Shown: one piece after another, positions 52,103 through 59,851 of the stretch
Numbering within the stretch: the stretch's first letter is position 1
Layout: each line of letters opens with the position of its first letter
The notes under the pieces: generated by a model
Told to the model about the DNA's origin: nothing
The model's database searches: none
What the model saw: only the letters and a program-made list of their open reading frames with translations
DNA from: JANXAZ01 sp964504655
GTDB lineage: Bacteria; Pseudomonadota; Alphaproteobacteria; Geminicoccales; Geminicoccaceae
DNA: 64,000 nt
Reading direction: 5' to 3'
Assembly (NCBI GenBank): GCA_964504655.1
Contig: CAZDFD010000003.1
Span: 35,548 to 99,547, forward strand
Program-made: the position numbers and the translations under genes

Positions 52103-52522
52103 TCAGCCCTCCTCCTCGAGGGCGAGCACCGCCGCCACGACCGTGCCGAGCACGACCAGATAGACGCCCAGATCGAACAGGAGCGGCGTGCCGAGCGCGA
52201 GCCCCTTGCCGCCCGCGCCGGCGTCCCCGATCCACCAGAGCCCCGCGAAGAAGGGCCCGCCCGCGGCGGCCGCGAGGAGCCCGGCCAGAAGGGCCACGAG
52301 GAGCCCCGTGGCGGCCACCGCGGCGGGCGGGATGCGGAGCGCCCGGCGGGCCTCGACCGGCCCGGCCGCGAGCAGGTGCAGGAGGAAGGCCGCGGCCGCC
52401 ACGAGCCCGCCGATGAAGCCGCCGCCCGGGGCGTTGTGGCCGCGGCCGAGCAGGAACAGCGAGAGCAGGAGCATGAGCGCCACGAGCAGGCGCGCCACGC
52501 TCCGGAACAGGATCGAGCTCAT
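52103..52522 (-). CDS. mrpB: Na+/H+ antiporter subunit B (MrpB/MnhB)
   Basis: 139 residues with four helices and the MrpB signature GHNAPGGGFIGGLVAAAAF, then FDLGVYLVVLGTV. ATG at 52522 overlaps the mrpA stop (ATGA). Confidence 0.93.
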   Translation of the reverse strand: MSSILFRSVARLLVALMLLLSLFLLGRGHNAPGGGFIGGLVAAAAFLLHLLAAGPVEARRALRIPPAAVAATGLLVALLAGLLAAAAGGPFFAGLWWIGDAGAGGKGLALGTPLLFDLGVYLVVLGTVVAAVLALEEEG

Positions 52523-54798
52523 CGCCCGGCCTCCCGCCGGCGGCCGCGGCCGGCGCCCACGAGCGCCAGGACGGCGAGCCCGGCCACGAGCACGACCGTG
52601 ATCTCGCCGAGCGTGTCGAGGGCGCGGAAATCCACGAGGATCACGTTGACGACGTTGCGCCCGTGCGCCTCGGGCACCGCCGTCCGCTCGTAGTAGGCGG
52701 TCACCCGCCGGTCGACCGGCCGGCTCACGACGGCCAGGGTCAGGAGCGCCACCGTGCCGCCGACGGCCGTGGCGAGCGCCAGGTCGCGCAGCCGGCCGGC
52801 GGTGCCCGGGTGGGCGCGGCCGGTGAAGGGCGGCAGCCGCGGCAGGAGCGTGGCGATGATCACGACGAACAGCGTCTCGACCAGGGCCTGGGTGATCGCC
52901 ACGTCGATGGCACCATAGAGCAGGAACAGGACGGCGAGGCCGACGCCGACGAGCCCGAGCGCGCAGATCGCAAGGAGCCGCGAGGGGCTCAGCACGACGA
53001 CGAGGGTGGCGGCCGCCATGACCAGGACCGCGGCCAGCGCCACGGGCTCGAGCGGGCCCGCGGCCGGCCAGGGCGGCCCGGCGCGCAGGAGGGGCGTCGC
53101 GGCCAGGGCCGCGGTCGCGAAGGTGATCCCGAGATAGCGCGCGAGGCGGCCGCTCTGCAGGAGCCGGGTCTGCGCCGCGGCCAGCCGGCGGAGTGCCCCG
53201 AGGCCGGCCTCGAAGGCGCGCTCGCCGTCGATCGGCAGGGCCCGGGCGAGGGCCCCGAGGGCCGCCCGCACCCGCAGCTTGACGACGAACAGGAGCGTGC
53301 CGAGGCAGACCGTGACGAGGCTCAGCACGAGCGGCAGGTTGACACCGTGCCAGAGCTTCAGGGCGATCGGCACCGGCCGGGCCAGGACCGCGGCCGCGGC
53401 CGGCTCGAGCAGCGCGTCCTCGAGCGTCTCGGGCAGGAGGCCGAGCACGAGGCCGAGTGCGGCCAGGACGAGCGGCCCGACGAGCATGCCGGGCGGGGCC
53501 TCGTGCGGCCGGCGCGGGGTGGCCGGCGCCCGCCACCAGAAGAAGGCGCGCACCGACAGCATGCCGGCGACGCTCACCATCATCGCGTTGGCCAGGACCG
53601 CAGCACCCGCGAAGGCCAGGGGCAGCTCGCCCATGGCGAGCGCCCCCTCGTATTTGAGCTCCTTGCCGATGAAGCCCAGAAAGGGCGGGAAGCCGGCCAT
53701 CGAGAAGCCGGCCAGGAGCGCCGCCAGGGCGGTCGCCGGCATCGCCCGGGCGAGCCCGCCCAGCCGGTCGATCTGGCGCGTGCCGGTGGCGTGGTCGATG
53801 GCGCCCACGACGAGGAACAGCGCGCATTTGTAGAGGGCGTGGACGACCAGGAAGGAGACCGCGGCCACGATCGCGGCCGGCTGGTCGGCGCCGAGCAGCA
53901 TGGTGAGCGTACCCAGCGCCATCACCGTGGTCCAGGCGAGCACGAGCTTGAGGTCGGTCTCGACGAGGGCCATGGCCGAGGCCCAGACCGCGGTGAGCGC
54001 GCCCACCGGCGCCAGCGCCCAGAACCAGAGCTCGCTGCCACCCAGTGCCGGGTGCAGGCGGGCCAGGAGGAAGACCCCGGCCTTCACCATCGTGGCCGAG
54101 TGCAGATAGGCCGAGACCGGGGTCGGCGCCGCCATCGCCCCGGGCAGCCAGAAGTGGAACGGGAACTGCGCCGACTTGGTGAAGCAGGCCAGGAGCAGGA
54201 GGCCGAGCACGACCGGGTAGAGGGGATCGGCGCGGATCGCCGCGCCGCGGGCATTGAGCTCGACGATCGCCAGGGTCTGGCCGATCGCGCCGAGGAGCAG
54301 GATCGCCGCGAGGAGGGCCAGACCGCCGGCGCCGGTCACGAGCAGCGCCTGGAGCGCCGCCCGGCGCGCCTCGGCGTCGTCGTGGCGGTGGCCGACCAGG
54401 AGGTACGAGGTGAGCGTCGTCAGCTCCCAGAAGACGAACAGCGTCACCAGATCGTCGGCCAGGACGAGGCCGAGCATGGCGAGCTCGAACAGGGCCAGGA
54501 GCAGGACGAGGCGGCCGAGCAGCGGGTCGCCGCGCAGATACGAGCCCGTGTAGAGCAGCACGAGCGCGCCGATCGCGGCCTCGAGCAGCGCCATCAGGAG
54601 GGCCAGGCCATCGAGCCGGAAGGCGAGCTCGACGCCGAGCTCGGGCAGCCAGGCCAGGCGGAAGCCCGGCGCGAGTGCCGGCTCGGGCGCCGGCAGGAAG
54701 CTCGCGAGCCAGAGGGCCAGGGCCGCCGAGACGAGCGCTCCCGCCCGCGCCGCCGCCACGGCGCGTGCCGAGCCCCGCCCCTCCTCGCCTGCCGCCAC
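52519..54798 (-). CDS. mrpA: Na+/H+ antiporter subunit A (MrpA/MnhA)
   Basis: 759-residue NuoL-like subunit, first gene of the seven-gene operon mrpABCDEFG. FVFWELTTLTSYLL carries the helix-5 glutamate, KSAQFPFHFWLPGAM the helix-7 lysine region, SATMVKAGVFLLARL and HALYKCALFLVVG follow. The C-terminal third holds the MrpA-specific domain with DVAITQALVETLFVVI and VNVILVDFRALDTLGE, which resemble NuoJ. GTG at 54798 is preceded by AGGAGGGAG. Mrp complexes exchange Na+ or K+ for protons and support pH and salt tolerance; all seven subunits are present and mostly overlap by 1-4 bases. Confidence 0.95.
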   Translation of the reverse strand: MAAGEEGRGSARAVAAARAGALVSAALALWLASFLPAPEPALAPGFRLAWLPELGVELAFRLDGLALLMALLEAAIGALVLLYTGSYLRGDPLLGRLVLLLALFELAMLGLVLADDLVTLFVFWELTTLTSYLLVGHRHDDAEARRAALQALLVTGAGGLALLAAILLLGAIGQTLAIVELNARGAAIRADPLYPVVLGLLLLACFTKSAQFPFHFWLPGAMAAPTPVSAYLHSATMVKAGVFLLARLHPALGGSELWFWALAPVGALTAVWASAMALVETDLKLVLAWTTVMALGTLTMLLGADQPAAIVAAVSFLVVHALYKCALFLVVGAIDHATGTRQIDRLGGLARAMPATALAALLAGFSMAGFPPFLGFIGKELKYEGALAMGELPLAFAGAAVLANAMMVSVAGMLSVRAFFWWRAPATPRRPHEAPPGMLVGPLVLAALGLVLGLLPETLEDALLEPAAAAVLARPVPIALKLWHGVNLPLVLSLVTVCLGTLLFVVKLRVRAALGALARALPIDGERAFEAGLGALRRLAAAQTRLLQSGRLARYLGITFATAALAATPLLRAGPPWPAAGPLEPVALAAVLVMAAATLVVVLSPSRLLAICALGLVGVGLAVLFLLYGAIDVAITQALVETLFVVIIATLLPRLPPFTGRAHPGTAGRLRDLALATAVGGTVALLTLAVVSRPVDRRVTAYYERTAVPEAHGRNVVNVILVDFRALDTLGEITVVLVAGLAVLALVGAGRGRRREAGR

Positions 54799-54887
54799 GG
54801 CTCCCTCCTTCGAGGGCCAGGCGTGGCGGCCCGGCCCGTCCGCCGCCGGAGTGTGGCGTGCCGGCGGCGAAGATCAACCGTCCGGGC

Positions 54888-56474
54888 TCAGAACCCGAGC
54901 GCCAACCCGTCCTTGCGGGGGTCGCTGCCGCCCACGAGCACGCCGCGCCTGCGGTCGACCAGGATCGCCTGGCCGCCGCCGAGCGGGCCCTCGGGCTCGA
55001 CGATCTGGTGGCCCCGCGCCTGCAGGCCGGCCCGGGCCGGCGCCGGGATCCGCCGCTCGACCTCGAGGTCGATCGGATAGGCCGACCAGCGCGGCAGCTC
55101 GAGCGCCGCCTGCGGGTCGAGCCCGTGGTCGACCATCGCGGTCAAAAGCTGGGCCTGGCCCATGGGCTGGAAGTGGCCGCCCATCACGCCGAAGGTGAGC
55201 CACAGCTCGCCGCCCTTGAAGGCCATCGCCGGGATGATCGTGTGCATCGGCCGCTTGCCCGGGCCGATCGCGTTCGGGTGCGCGGGATCGAGCCGGAACG
55301 ACTTGCCGCGGTTGTGGAACAGCACGCCGGTCTCCGGGCAGCACAGGCCCGAGCCGAACCCCTCGAACAGCGAGTTGATGAACGAGACCGCGTTCAGGTC
55401 CTTGTCGACCACGGTCAGATACGTCGTGTCCTTGTGCGGCTCGAGCAGCGGCGGCGGCAGGCTGCGCAGGGCGCGGTCGCGGTCGACCGTCTCGCGCAGG
55501 CGCCCGGCATAGCTCTTGTCGAGCAGCCGGTCGACCGGCACGGCGGCCTGCGCCGGGTCGGCCAGGAGCGCGTCGCGGTCGCGGAAGGCGAGCTTCGAGG
55601 CCTCGGCCAGGAGATGCAGGCGCTCGGCGCCGAGCAGCTCCATGGTGCCGAGCGGCCAGCCCTCGAGGATGTTCAAGAGCAGCAGGGTCACCACGCCCTG
55701 GCCGTTGGGCGGGCACTGGTAGACCCGCACGTCGCGGTAGGCGCTGTGGATCGGCTCGACCGTCTCGGCCGTCTGGGCGGCCAGGTCCTCGAGGGTGTGC
55801 AGCCCGCCCAGGCCCTGCAGCGTGCGCACCATCCGCTCGGCGAGCTCGCCCGCATAGAACGCCTCGACGCCGCGCTCGGCCACGGTCCGAAGCGTGCGGG
55901 CGAGCACCGGCAGGCGGACGATCCGGCCCTCCGCGGGCGGCCGGCCGCCCGGCAGGTAGTAGGCCTTGGCGCCCTCGCTGCGCTCGAGCGTGGCGGCGTG
56001 GCGCTGCCAGTCGAAGGCGACCCGCGGCCCGACCGGAAAGCCGTCCTCGGCGAGCCGGATCGCCGGCTGCAGGAGCTCGCCCAACGGTCGCGTGCCGAAC
56101 CGCTCGGCCAGGAGCTGCCAGGCGCGCAGGGCCCCGGGGACGGTGACGCTGTGCGGGCTCGAGGCGGCGATCTCGGTGAGGCCCAGCTCACGCAGCCGCT
56201 CGGGGGTGGCCGCGGCGGGCGCCCGGCCCGAGCCGTTGACCGCCACCACCCCGCCCGAGGCCGGCGCCCAGAGCGCGAAGCAGTCGCCGCCGATCCCGGT
56301 CATCGCCGGCTCGACCACCGCCTGCACCGCGGCCGCGGCGAGCGCCGCGTCGACCGCGTTGCCGCCGGCGCGCAGGAGGTCGAGGGCCGCGAGCGTCGCC
56401 TCGGGCGTCGAGCTCGCGGCCATGCCGCGGCTGCCGTAGGCGGCCGAACGGCCGAGCAGGTGGAAGTCGCGCAT
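54888..56474 (-). CDS. ggt: Gamma-glutamyltransferase family protein
   Basis: 528-residue Ntn-hydrolase precursor. The self-cleaving Thr nucleophile lies in PHKDTTYLTVVD (Thr350), giving large and small subunits. GGNAVDAALAAAAVQAVVEP, GIGGDCFALW and CPPNGQGVVTLLLLNIL are typical, and the GGSDPRKDG tail is intact. No signal peptide is seen, so this looks like a cytoplasmic member, unlike periplasmic Ggt. ATG at 56474 follows GGAGGAGAC. It is separated by 74 bases from rlmH. Confidence 0.9.
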   Translation of the reverse strand: MRDFHLLGRSAAYGSRGMAASSTPEATLAALDLLRAGGNAVDAALAAAAVQAVVEPAMTGIGGDCFALWAPASGGVVAVNGSGRAPAAATPERLRELGLTEIAASSPHSVTVPGALRAWQLLAERFGTRPLGELLQPAIRLAEDGFPVGPRVAFDWQRHAATLERSEGAKAYYLPGGRPPAEGRIVRLPVLARTLRTVAERGVEAFYAGELAERMVRTLQGLGGLHTLEDLAAQTAETVEPIHSAYRDVRVYQCPPNGQGVVTLLLLNILEGWPLGTMELLGAERLHLLAEASKLAFRDRDALLADPAQAAVPVDRLLDKSYAGRLRETVDRDRALRSLPPPLLEPHKDTTYLTVVDKDLNAVSFINSLFEGFGSGLCCPETGVLFHNRGKSFRLDPAHPNAIGPGKRPMHTIIPAMAFKGGELWLTFGVMGGHFQPMGQAQLLTAMVDHGLDPQAALELPRWSAYPIDLEVERRIPAPARAGLQARGHQIVEPEGPLGGGQAILVDRRRGVLVGGSDPRKDGLALGF

Positions 56475-56548
56475 CTCGCAGTCTCCTCCCGGGCGCGGCG
56501 CTTCTAGAGGCCGGCGGGCGCGTCGCCAAGCCGCCCGCCGGGGCGCCC

Positions 56549-57001
56549 TCAGTCGCGGTGGTAGGGATGGCCGGTGAGGATCGTATGCGCCCGGTAGAGC
56601 TGCTCGACCAGGAGCAGGCGGGCGAGCTCGTGCGGGAAGGTCAGCCGGCCGAGCGCCAGCACGAGCCGGGCGCGCTCGCGCACCGCGGGCTCGAGCCCGT
56701 CGGCGCCGCCGATGGCGAAGGCGAGCGTGCGGCCGCCCTCCGCGCACAGCCGGGCGAGCCGGGCGGCGAGCTCGGCGCTCGTCAGGAGCTCGCCCCGCTC
56801 GTCGAGGGCCACGAGCGGCACGCCAACGGGCACGGCGTCGAGGATCGCCCGGGCCTCCGCGGCACGGCGCCGGGCCGGCTCGCCGCGCGCCTCGAGCTCG
56901 CGGATCTCGACCGTGCCCGCGAGCCGGGCGAGGTAACGGTCGAGCAGCGCCCGGAGCGCCGGGTCGCGGCAGCGGCCGACCGCGAGGACGAGGCAGCGCA
57001 C
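56549..57001 (-). CDS. rlmH: 23S rRNA pseudouridine-1915 N3-methyltransferase (RlmH)
   Basis: 150-residue SPOUT methyltransferase. LVALDERGELLTS, FAIGGADGLEP and the C-terminal HELARLLLVEQLYRAHTILTGHPYH (core LLLVEQLYRAHTI) form the family knot. GTG at 57001 lies directly after the rsfS stop. Pairing of rsfS and rlmH is widespread. Confidence 0.94.
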   Translation of the reverse strand: MRCLVLAVGRCRDPALRALLDRYLARLAGTVEIRELEARGEPARRRAAEARAILDAVPVGVPLVALDERGELLTSAELAARLARLCAEGGRTLAFAIGGADGLEPAVRERARLVLALGRLTFPHELARLLLVEQLYRAHTILTGHPYHRD

Positions 57002-57436
57002 TCAGCCGCCGGCGGCGGCGCGGGCCGGCGGCACGAGCGACCAGAGCTTCTCGATGTCGTAGAAGGCGCGGGTCTCGGCGCGGAACAGGTGGACGATGAC
57101 GTCGCCCGCGTCGATCAGGATCCAGGAGGCCTGCGGGTCGCCCCGGCCCTCGGCCGCGGCCGCCGCGTGGCCGGCCTCCTTGAGGCGCAACAGGAGCTTG
57201 TCCGCCATCGCCGCGATGTGCCGGCTGGAGGTGCCTGTGGCGACCACCATCCAGTCGGCGATCTGGGTCTTGCCCGCGAGCGGGATCACGCTCGGGTCGA
57301 GCGCCTTGTCGTCCTCGAGCGAGCGGGTGACGAGCGCAAGGAGCTCGTCCGAGCCGAGCGGGCCGCGTGGCTCCGCCTGGGGTTCCGGTCCGTCCGGTCG
57401 TGCAGCCTCGGCGATCGGTCCACCTCCGTTCCTCAC
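57002..57436 (-). CDS. rsfS: Ribosome silencing factor (RsfS)
   Basis: 144 residues. LVTRSLEDDKALDPSVIPL, IADWMVVATGTSSRHIAAMAD (core DWMVVATGTSSRH), SWILIDAGDVIVHLF and FYDIEKLWS are diagnostic of RsfS/Iojap, which binds ribosomal protein L14 and blocks subunit joining. GTG at 57436 overlaps the nadD stop (GTGA); the first 25 residues are a Pro/Gly-rich extension. Confidence 0.92.
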   Translation of the reverse strand: MRNGGGPIAEAARPDGPEPQAEPRGPLGSDELLALVTRSLEDDKALDPSVIPLAGKTQIADWMVVATGTSSRHIAAMADKLLLRLKEAGHAAAAAEGRGDPQASWILIDAGDVIVHLFRAETRAFYDIEKLWSLVPPARAAAGG

Positions 57437-58122
57437 GCCCGCCCGGCCGCGGCGGCCGCGCGGATCGCGCTGCTCGAGGCCGGGTGCGGGCGCAGCCGCA
57501 GGAAGGTCCAGACCGGCGGCGCCCGCTCGGCGAGCCCGCTGGCGCTTTCGGCTGCGAGGCGGCACGCCGCCAGCCGCCGCGCCGCCACCCCGGCCAGAGC
57601 AGCCCGAGAATAGGGTTCGCGGTCCACCACCGCAATCGGCACCCGCTGCACGAGCTCCATCCAGTGCCGCCAGCGCGGGAGCTGGGCGAGGTTGTCGGCG
57701 CCGATCAGGAGCACGAACCGGTAGCCGCGCCAGCGGGCGAGCCGGCGCAGGAGGTCGACCGTGTAGACCGTCCCGAGCCGCCGCTCGAGGTCGAGCACCT
57801 TGATGCGCGGGTGGGCCGCCACCCGGCGGGCGATCGCCAGCCGGTCGGCGAGCGGCGCCGTGCCGGCGCGCGGCTTCAGGGGGTTCTGCGGGGAGACGAG
57901 CCACCACACCTGGTCGAGGCCGAGGCGGCGCAGCGCCTGCAGGCTGACATAGCGGTGGCCGTCGTGGGCCGGGTTGAAGGAGCCGCCGAGGAGGCCGACC
58001 CGGAGCCCCGGCCCCGGCTCCGGCGGCGCCGGCTCGTCGGCGAGCGGCAGGAGCAGGCGGACCCGGCGGCGCAGCCCGCCGGTCGGATCGGCCGGCGGCG
58101 GGCTCGGCCCGCCGGGGGGATC
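57433..58122 (-). CDS. nadD: Nicotinate-nucleotide adenylyltransferase (NadD), 5' end in assembly gap
   Basis: NAD biosynthesis, transferring AMP to nicotinate mononucleotide. VGLLGGSFNPAHDGH holds the nucleotidylyl-transferase (T/H)IGH-type site, WWLVSPQNPLK and LIGADNLAQLPRW are conserved, and the end SSSAIRAA is the ISSTxIR equivalent. No ATG, GTG or TTG lies in frame between the core and the N gap; the frame stays open through the 33-bp repeats and, if the gap keeps phase, to a GTG at 58281 overlapping the proA end. The N-terminus would then contain (DPPGGPSPPPA)n. True start unresolved. Confidence 0.85.
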   Translation of the reverse strand, partial: DPPGGPSPPPADPTGGLRRRVRLLLPLADEPAPPEPGPGLRVGLLGGSFNPAHDGHRYVSLQALRRLGLDQVWWLVSPQNPLKPRAGTAPLADRLAIARRVAAHPRIKVLDLERRLGTVYTVDLLRRLARWRGYRFVLLIGADNLAQLPRWRHWMELVQRVPIAVVDREPYSRAALAGVAARRLAACRLAAESASGLAERAPPVWTFLRLRPHPASSSAIRAAAAAGRA

Positions 58123-58265
58123 GNNNNNNNNNNNNNNNNNNNNNNNNNNNNNNNNNNNNNNNNNNNNNNNNNNNNNNNNNNNNNNNNNNNNNNNNNNNNN
58201 NNNNNNNNNNNNNNNNNNNNNNNGCGGCGGGCTCGGCCCGCCGGGGGGATCGGCCGGTGGCGGGC
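58085..58265. repeat. 33-bp tandem repeat array broken by the assembly gap
   Basis: A 33-bp unit beginning GGATCGGCCGGCGGCGGGCT is seen at 58085-58117, again from 58118 into the gap, and beyond it around 58224-58256 with a diverged copy to about 58275. Each unit holds a perfect 7-bp stem, GGCGGGC and GCCCGCC around TCG. Since 33 is 11 codons, copy changes preserve frame; on the minus strand the nadD frame reads DPPGGPSPPPA per unit. If the array is continuous, the real gap must be 4 plus a multiple of 33 bases. Confidence 0.85.
58124..58223. other. Assembly gap (100 N)
   Basis: Exactly 100 N, the usual placeholder for a gap of unknown length, inside the 33-bp repeat array. Confidence 0.98.
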
Positions 58266-59567
58266 TCAGCCCGGGCGGCACTGGCCGCTGCCGCGCACCA
58301 CGTACTTGTAGGTCGTGAGCTGCTCGACGCCGACCGGCCCGCGCGCGTGCAGCCGGCCGGTGGCGATGCCGATCTCGGCCCCCATGCCGAACTCGCCGCC
58401 GTCGGCGAACTGGGTGCTGGCATTGTGCAGCACGATGGCGCTGTCGACCCGGGCGAGGAAGGTCTCGGCCGCGGCCGGGTCGCGGGCGACGATCGCCTCG
58501 GTGTGGTGCGAGCCGTAGCGCTCGATGTGGTCGATCGCCTCCGCGAGCCCGGCCACCACCTTCACCGCCAGGATCGCATCCAGATACTCGGTGTACCAGT
58601 CCTGCTCGCTCGCGGCCGTGGCGCGCGGCTCGAGGGCGAGCGTCTCGGGGCAGCCGCGGATCGCGCAGCCGCGGCGGATCAGGGCATCGAGCACCGGCGG
58701 CAGCAGCCGCGGGGCCGCGGCGCGGTCGCACAGGAGCGTCTCGGTCGCCCCGCAGACCCCGGTGCGCCGCATCTTGGCGTTGACGGTGACCGCCACCGCC
58801 ATGTCGGGATCGGCGCTCTCGTGCAGATAGGTGTGGCAGTTGCCCTCGAGGTGGGCCAGCACGGGGATCCGGCTCTCGGCGTAGACGCGCTCGATCAGGG
58901 ACTTGCCGCCGCGCGGCACGATCACGTCGACGAACTCGTTCATCCGCAAGAGATGGCCGACGGCGGCGCGGTCGGTGGTGGGCACGGCCTGGATCGCGGC
59001 CGCCGGCAGCCCGGCAGCCTCCAGGCCCTCGCGCAGGCAGGCCAGGATCGCCCGGCTCGAGTGGAAGCTCTCGCTGCCGCCCCGGAGGATCGCGGCATTC
59101 CCGGCCTTGAGGCAGAGGGCGCCGGCGTCGGCGGTGACGTTCGGGCGGCTCTCGTAGACGATCCCGATCACGCCCAGGGGCACCCGCACGCGGGCGATGT
59201 CGAGCCCGTTCGGGCGGGTCCAGCGGGCGAGCTCGCTGCCGACCGGGTCGGGCAGGGCCCCGATCTCCTCGAGGCCGCGGGCGATCGCCTCGAGCCGCTT
59301 CCTGTCGAGCAGCAGCCGATCGACGAGCGCGCCGGCGAGCCCCTGCAGGCGGGCCGCCTCGAGGTCTCGGGCGTTGGCGTCGAGGACCGCCGTGGCGCGG
59401 GCCCGGAGCGCCGCGGCGGCGGCCTCGAGCGCCCGGTCCTTGGCCGCGGTCGGGACCGTGGCGAGCGCCCGCGCCGCGGCCCGCGCCGCCCGCCCGAGCG
59501 CCTGCATCCGCCGCTCCAGATCCGCGCCCGGATCCAGGTCCGAGTCCGCCTCGAGCACGCTCGCCAT
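58266..59567 (-). CDS. proA: Glutamate-5-semialdehyde dehydrogenase (ProA)
   Basis: 433-residue second enzyme of proline synthesis, reducing gamma-glutamyl phosphate. The catalytic cysteine is in RRTGVCGATETLL, with GVIGIVYESRPNVTAD, GGKSLIERV and HLEGNCHTYLH around it. ATG at 59567 is preferred, with GGGGGTGGGCC before it; a GTG at 59594 would add nine residues. proB is not adjacent: a ubiH-like gene and an 18-bp repeat array separate them. A 33-bp array follows the stop. Confidence 0.95.
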   Translation of the reverse strand: MASVLEADSDLDPGADLERRMQALGRAARAAARALATVPTAAKDRALEAAAAALRARATAVLDANARDLEAARLQGLAGALVDRLLLDRKRLEAIARGLEEIGALPDPVGSELARWTRPNGLDIARVRVPLGVIGIVYESRPNVTADAGALCLKAGNAAILRGGSESFHSSRAILACLREGLEAAGLPAAAIQAVPTTDRAAVGHLLRMNEFVDVIVPRGGKSLIERVYAESRIPVLAHLEGNCHTYLHESADPDMAVAVTVNAKMRRTGVCGATETLLCDRAAAPRLLPPVLDALIRRGCAIRGCPETLALEPRATAASEQDWYTEYLDAILAVKVVAGLAEAIDHIERYGSHHTEAIVARDPAAAETFLARVDSAIVLHNASTQFADGGEFGMGAEIGIATGRLHARGPVGVEQLTTYKYVVRGSGQCRPG

Positions 59568-59624
59568 GGCCCACCCCCGAACACCGCCTAGCACCCGGGC
59601 GGGCCCGCCGCCAAGCCGGCCCCA

Positions 59625-59851
59625 GGGGCCGAGCAGGGCTCAGGGGCCGAGCAGGGCTCAGGGGCCGAGCAGGGCTCAGGGGNNNNNNNNNNNNNNNNNN
59701 NNNNNNNNNNNNNNNNNNNNNNNNNNNNNNNNNNNNNNNNNNNNNNNNNNNNNNNNNNNNNNNNNNNNNNNNNNNNNNNNNNGCCGAGCAGGGCTCAGGG
59801 GCCGAGCAGGGCTCAGGGGCCGAGCAGGGCTCAGGGGCCGAGCAGGGCTCA
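59625..59851. repeat. 18-bp tandem repeat array between ubiH-like gene and proA
   Basis: Unit GGGGCCGAGCAGGGCTCA. Three full copies stand left of the gap (59625-59678, plus GGGG), and a partial copy and three full copies right of it (59783-59851). Copies are identical. On the minus strand each unit starts with TGA; the last one supplies the stop codon of the ubiH-like gene (59849-59851), so the array is a serial duplication of that gene's 3' end. If continuous, the real gap is 17 plus a multiple of 18 bases. Confidence 0.92.
59683..59782. other. Assembly gap (100 N)
   Basis: Exactly 100 N, placeholder length, inside the 18-bp repeat array. Confidence 0.98.

Noticed and set aside
58085..59851. 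Repeat arrays as a CRISPR locus
   Set aside because: The copies are directly adjacent with no unique spacers, the units are 33 and 18 bp, and no cas gene is near. They are minisatellites.
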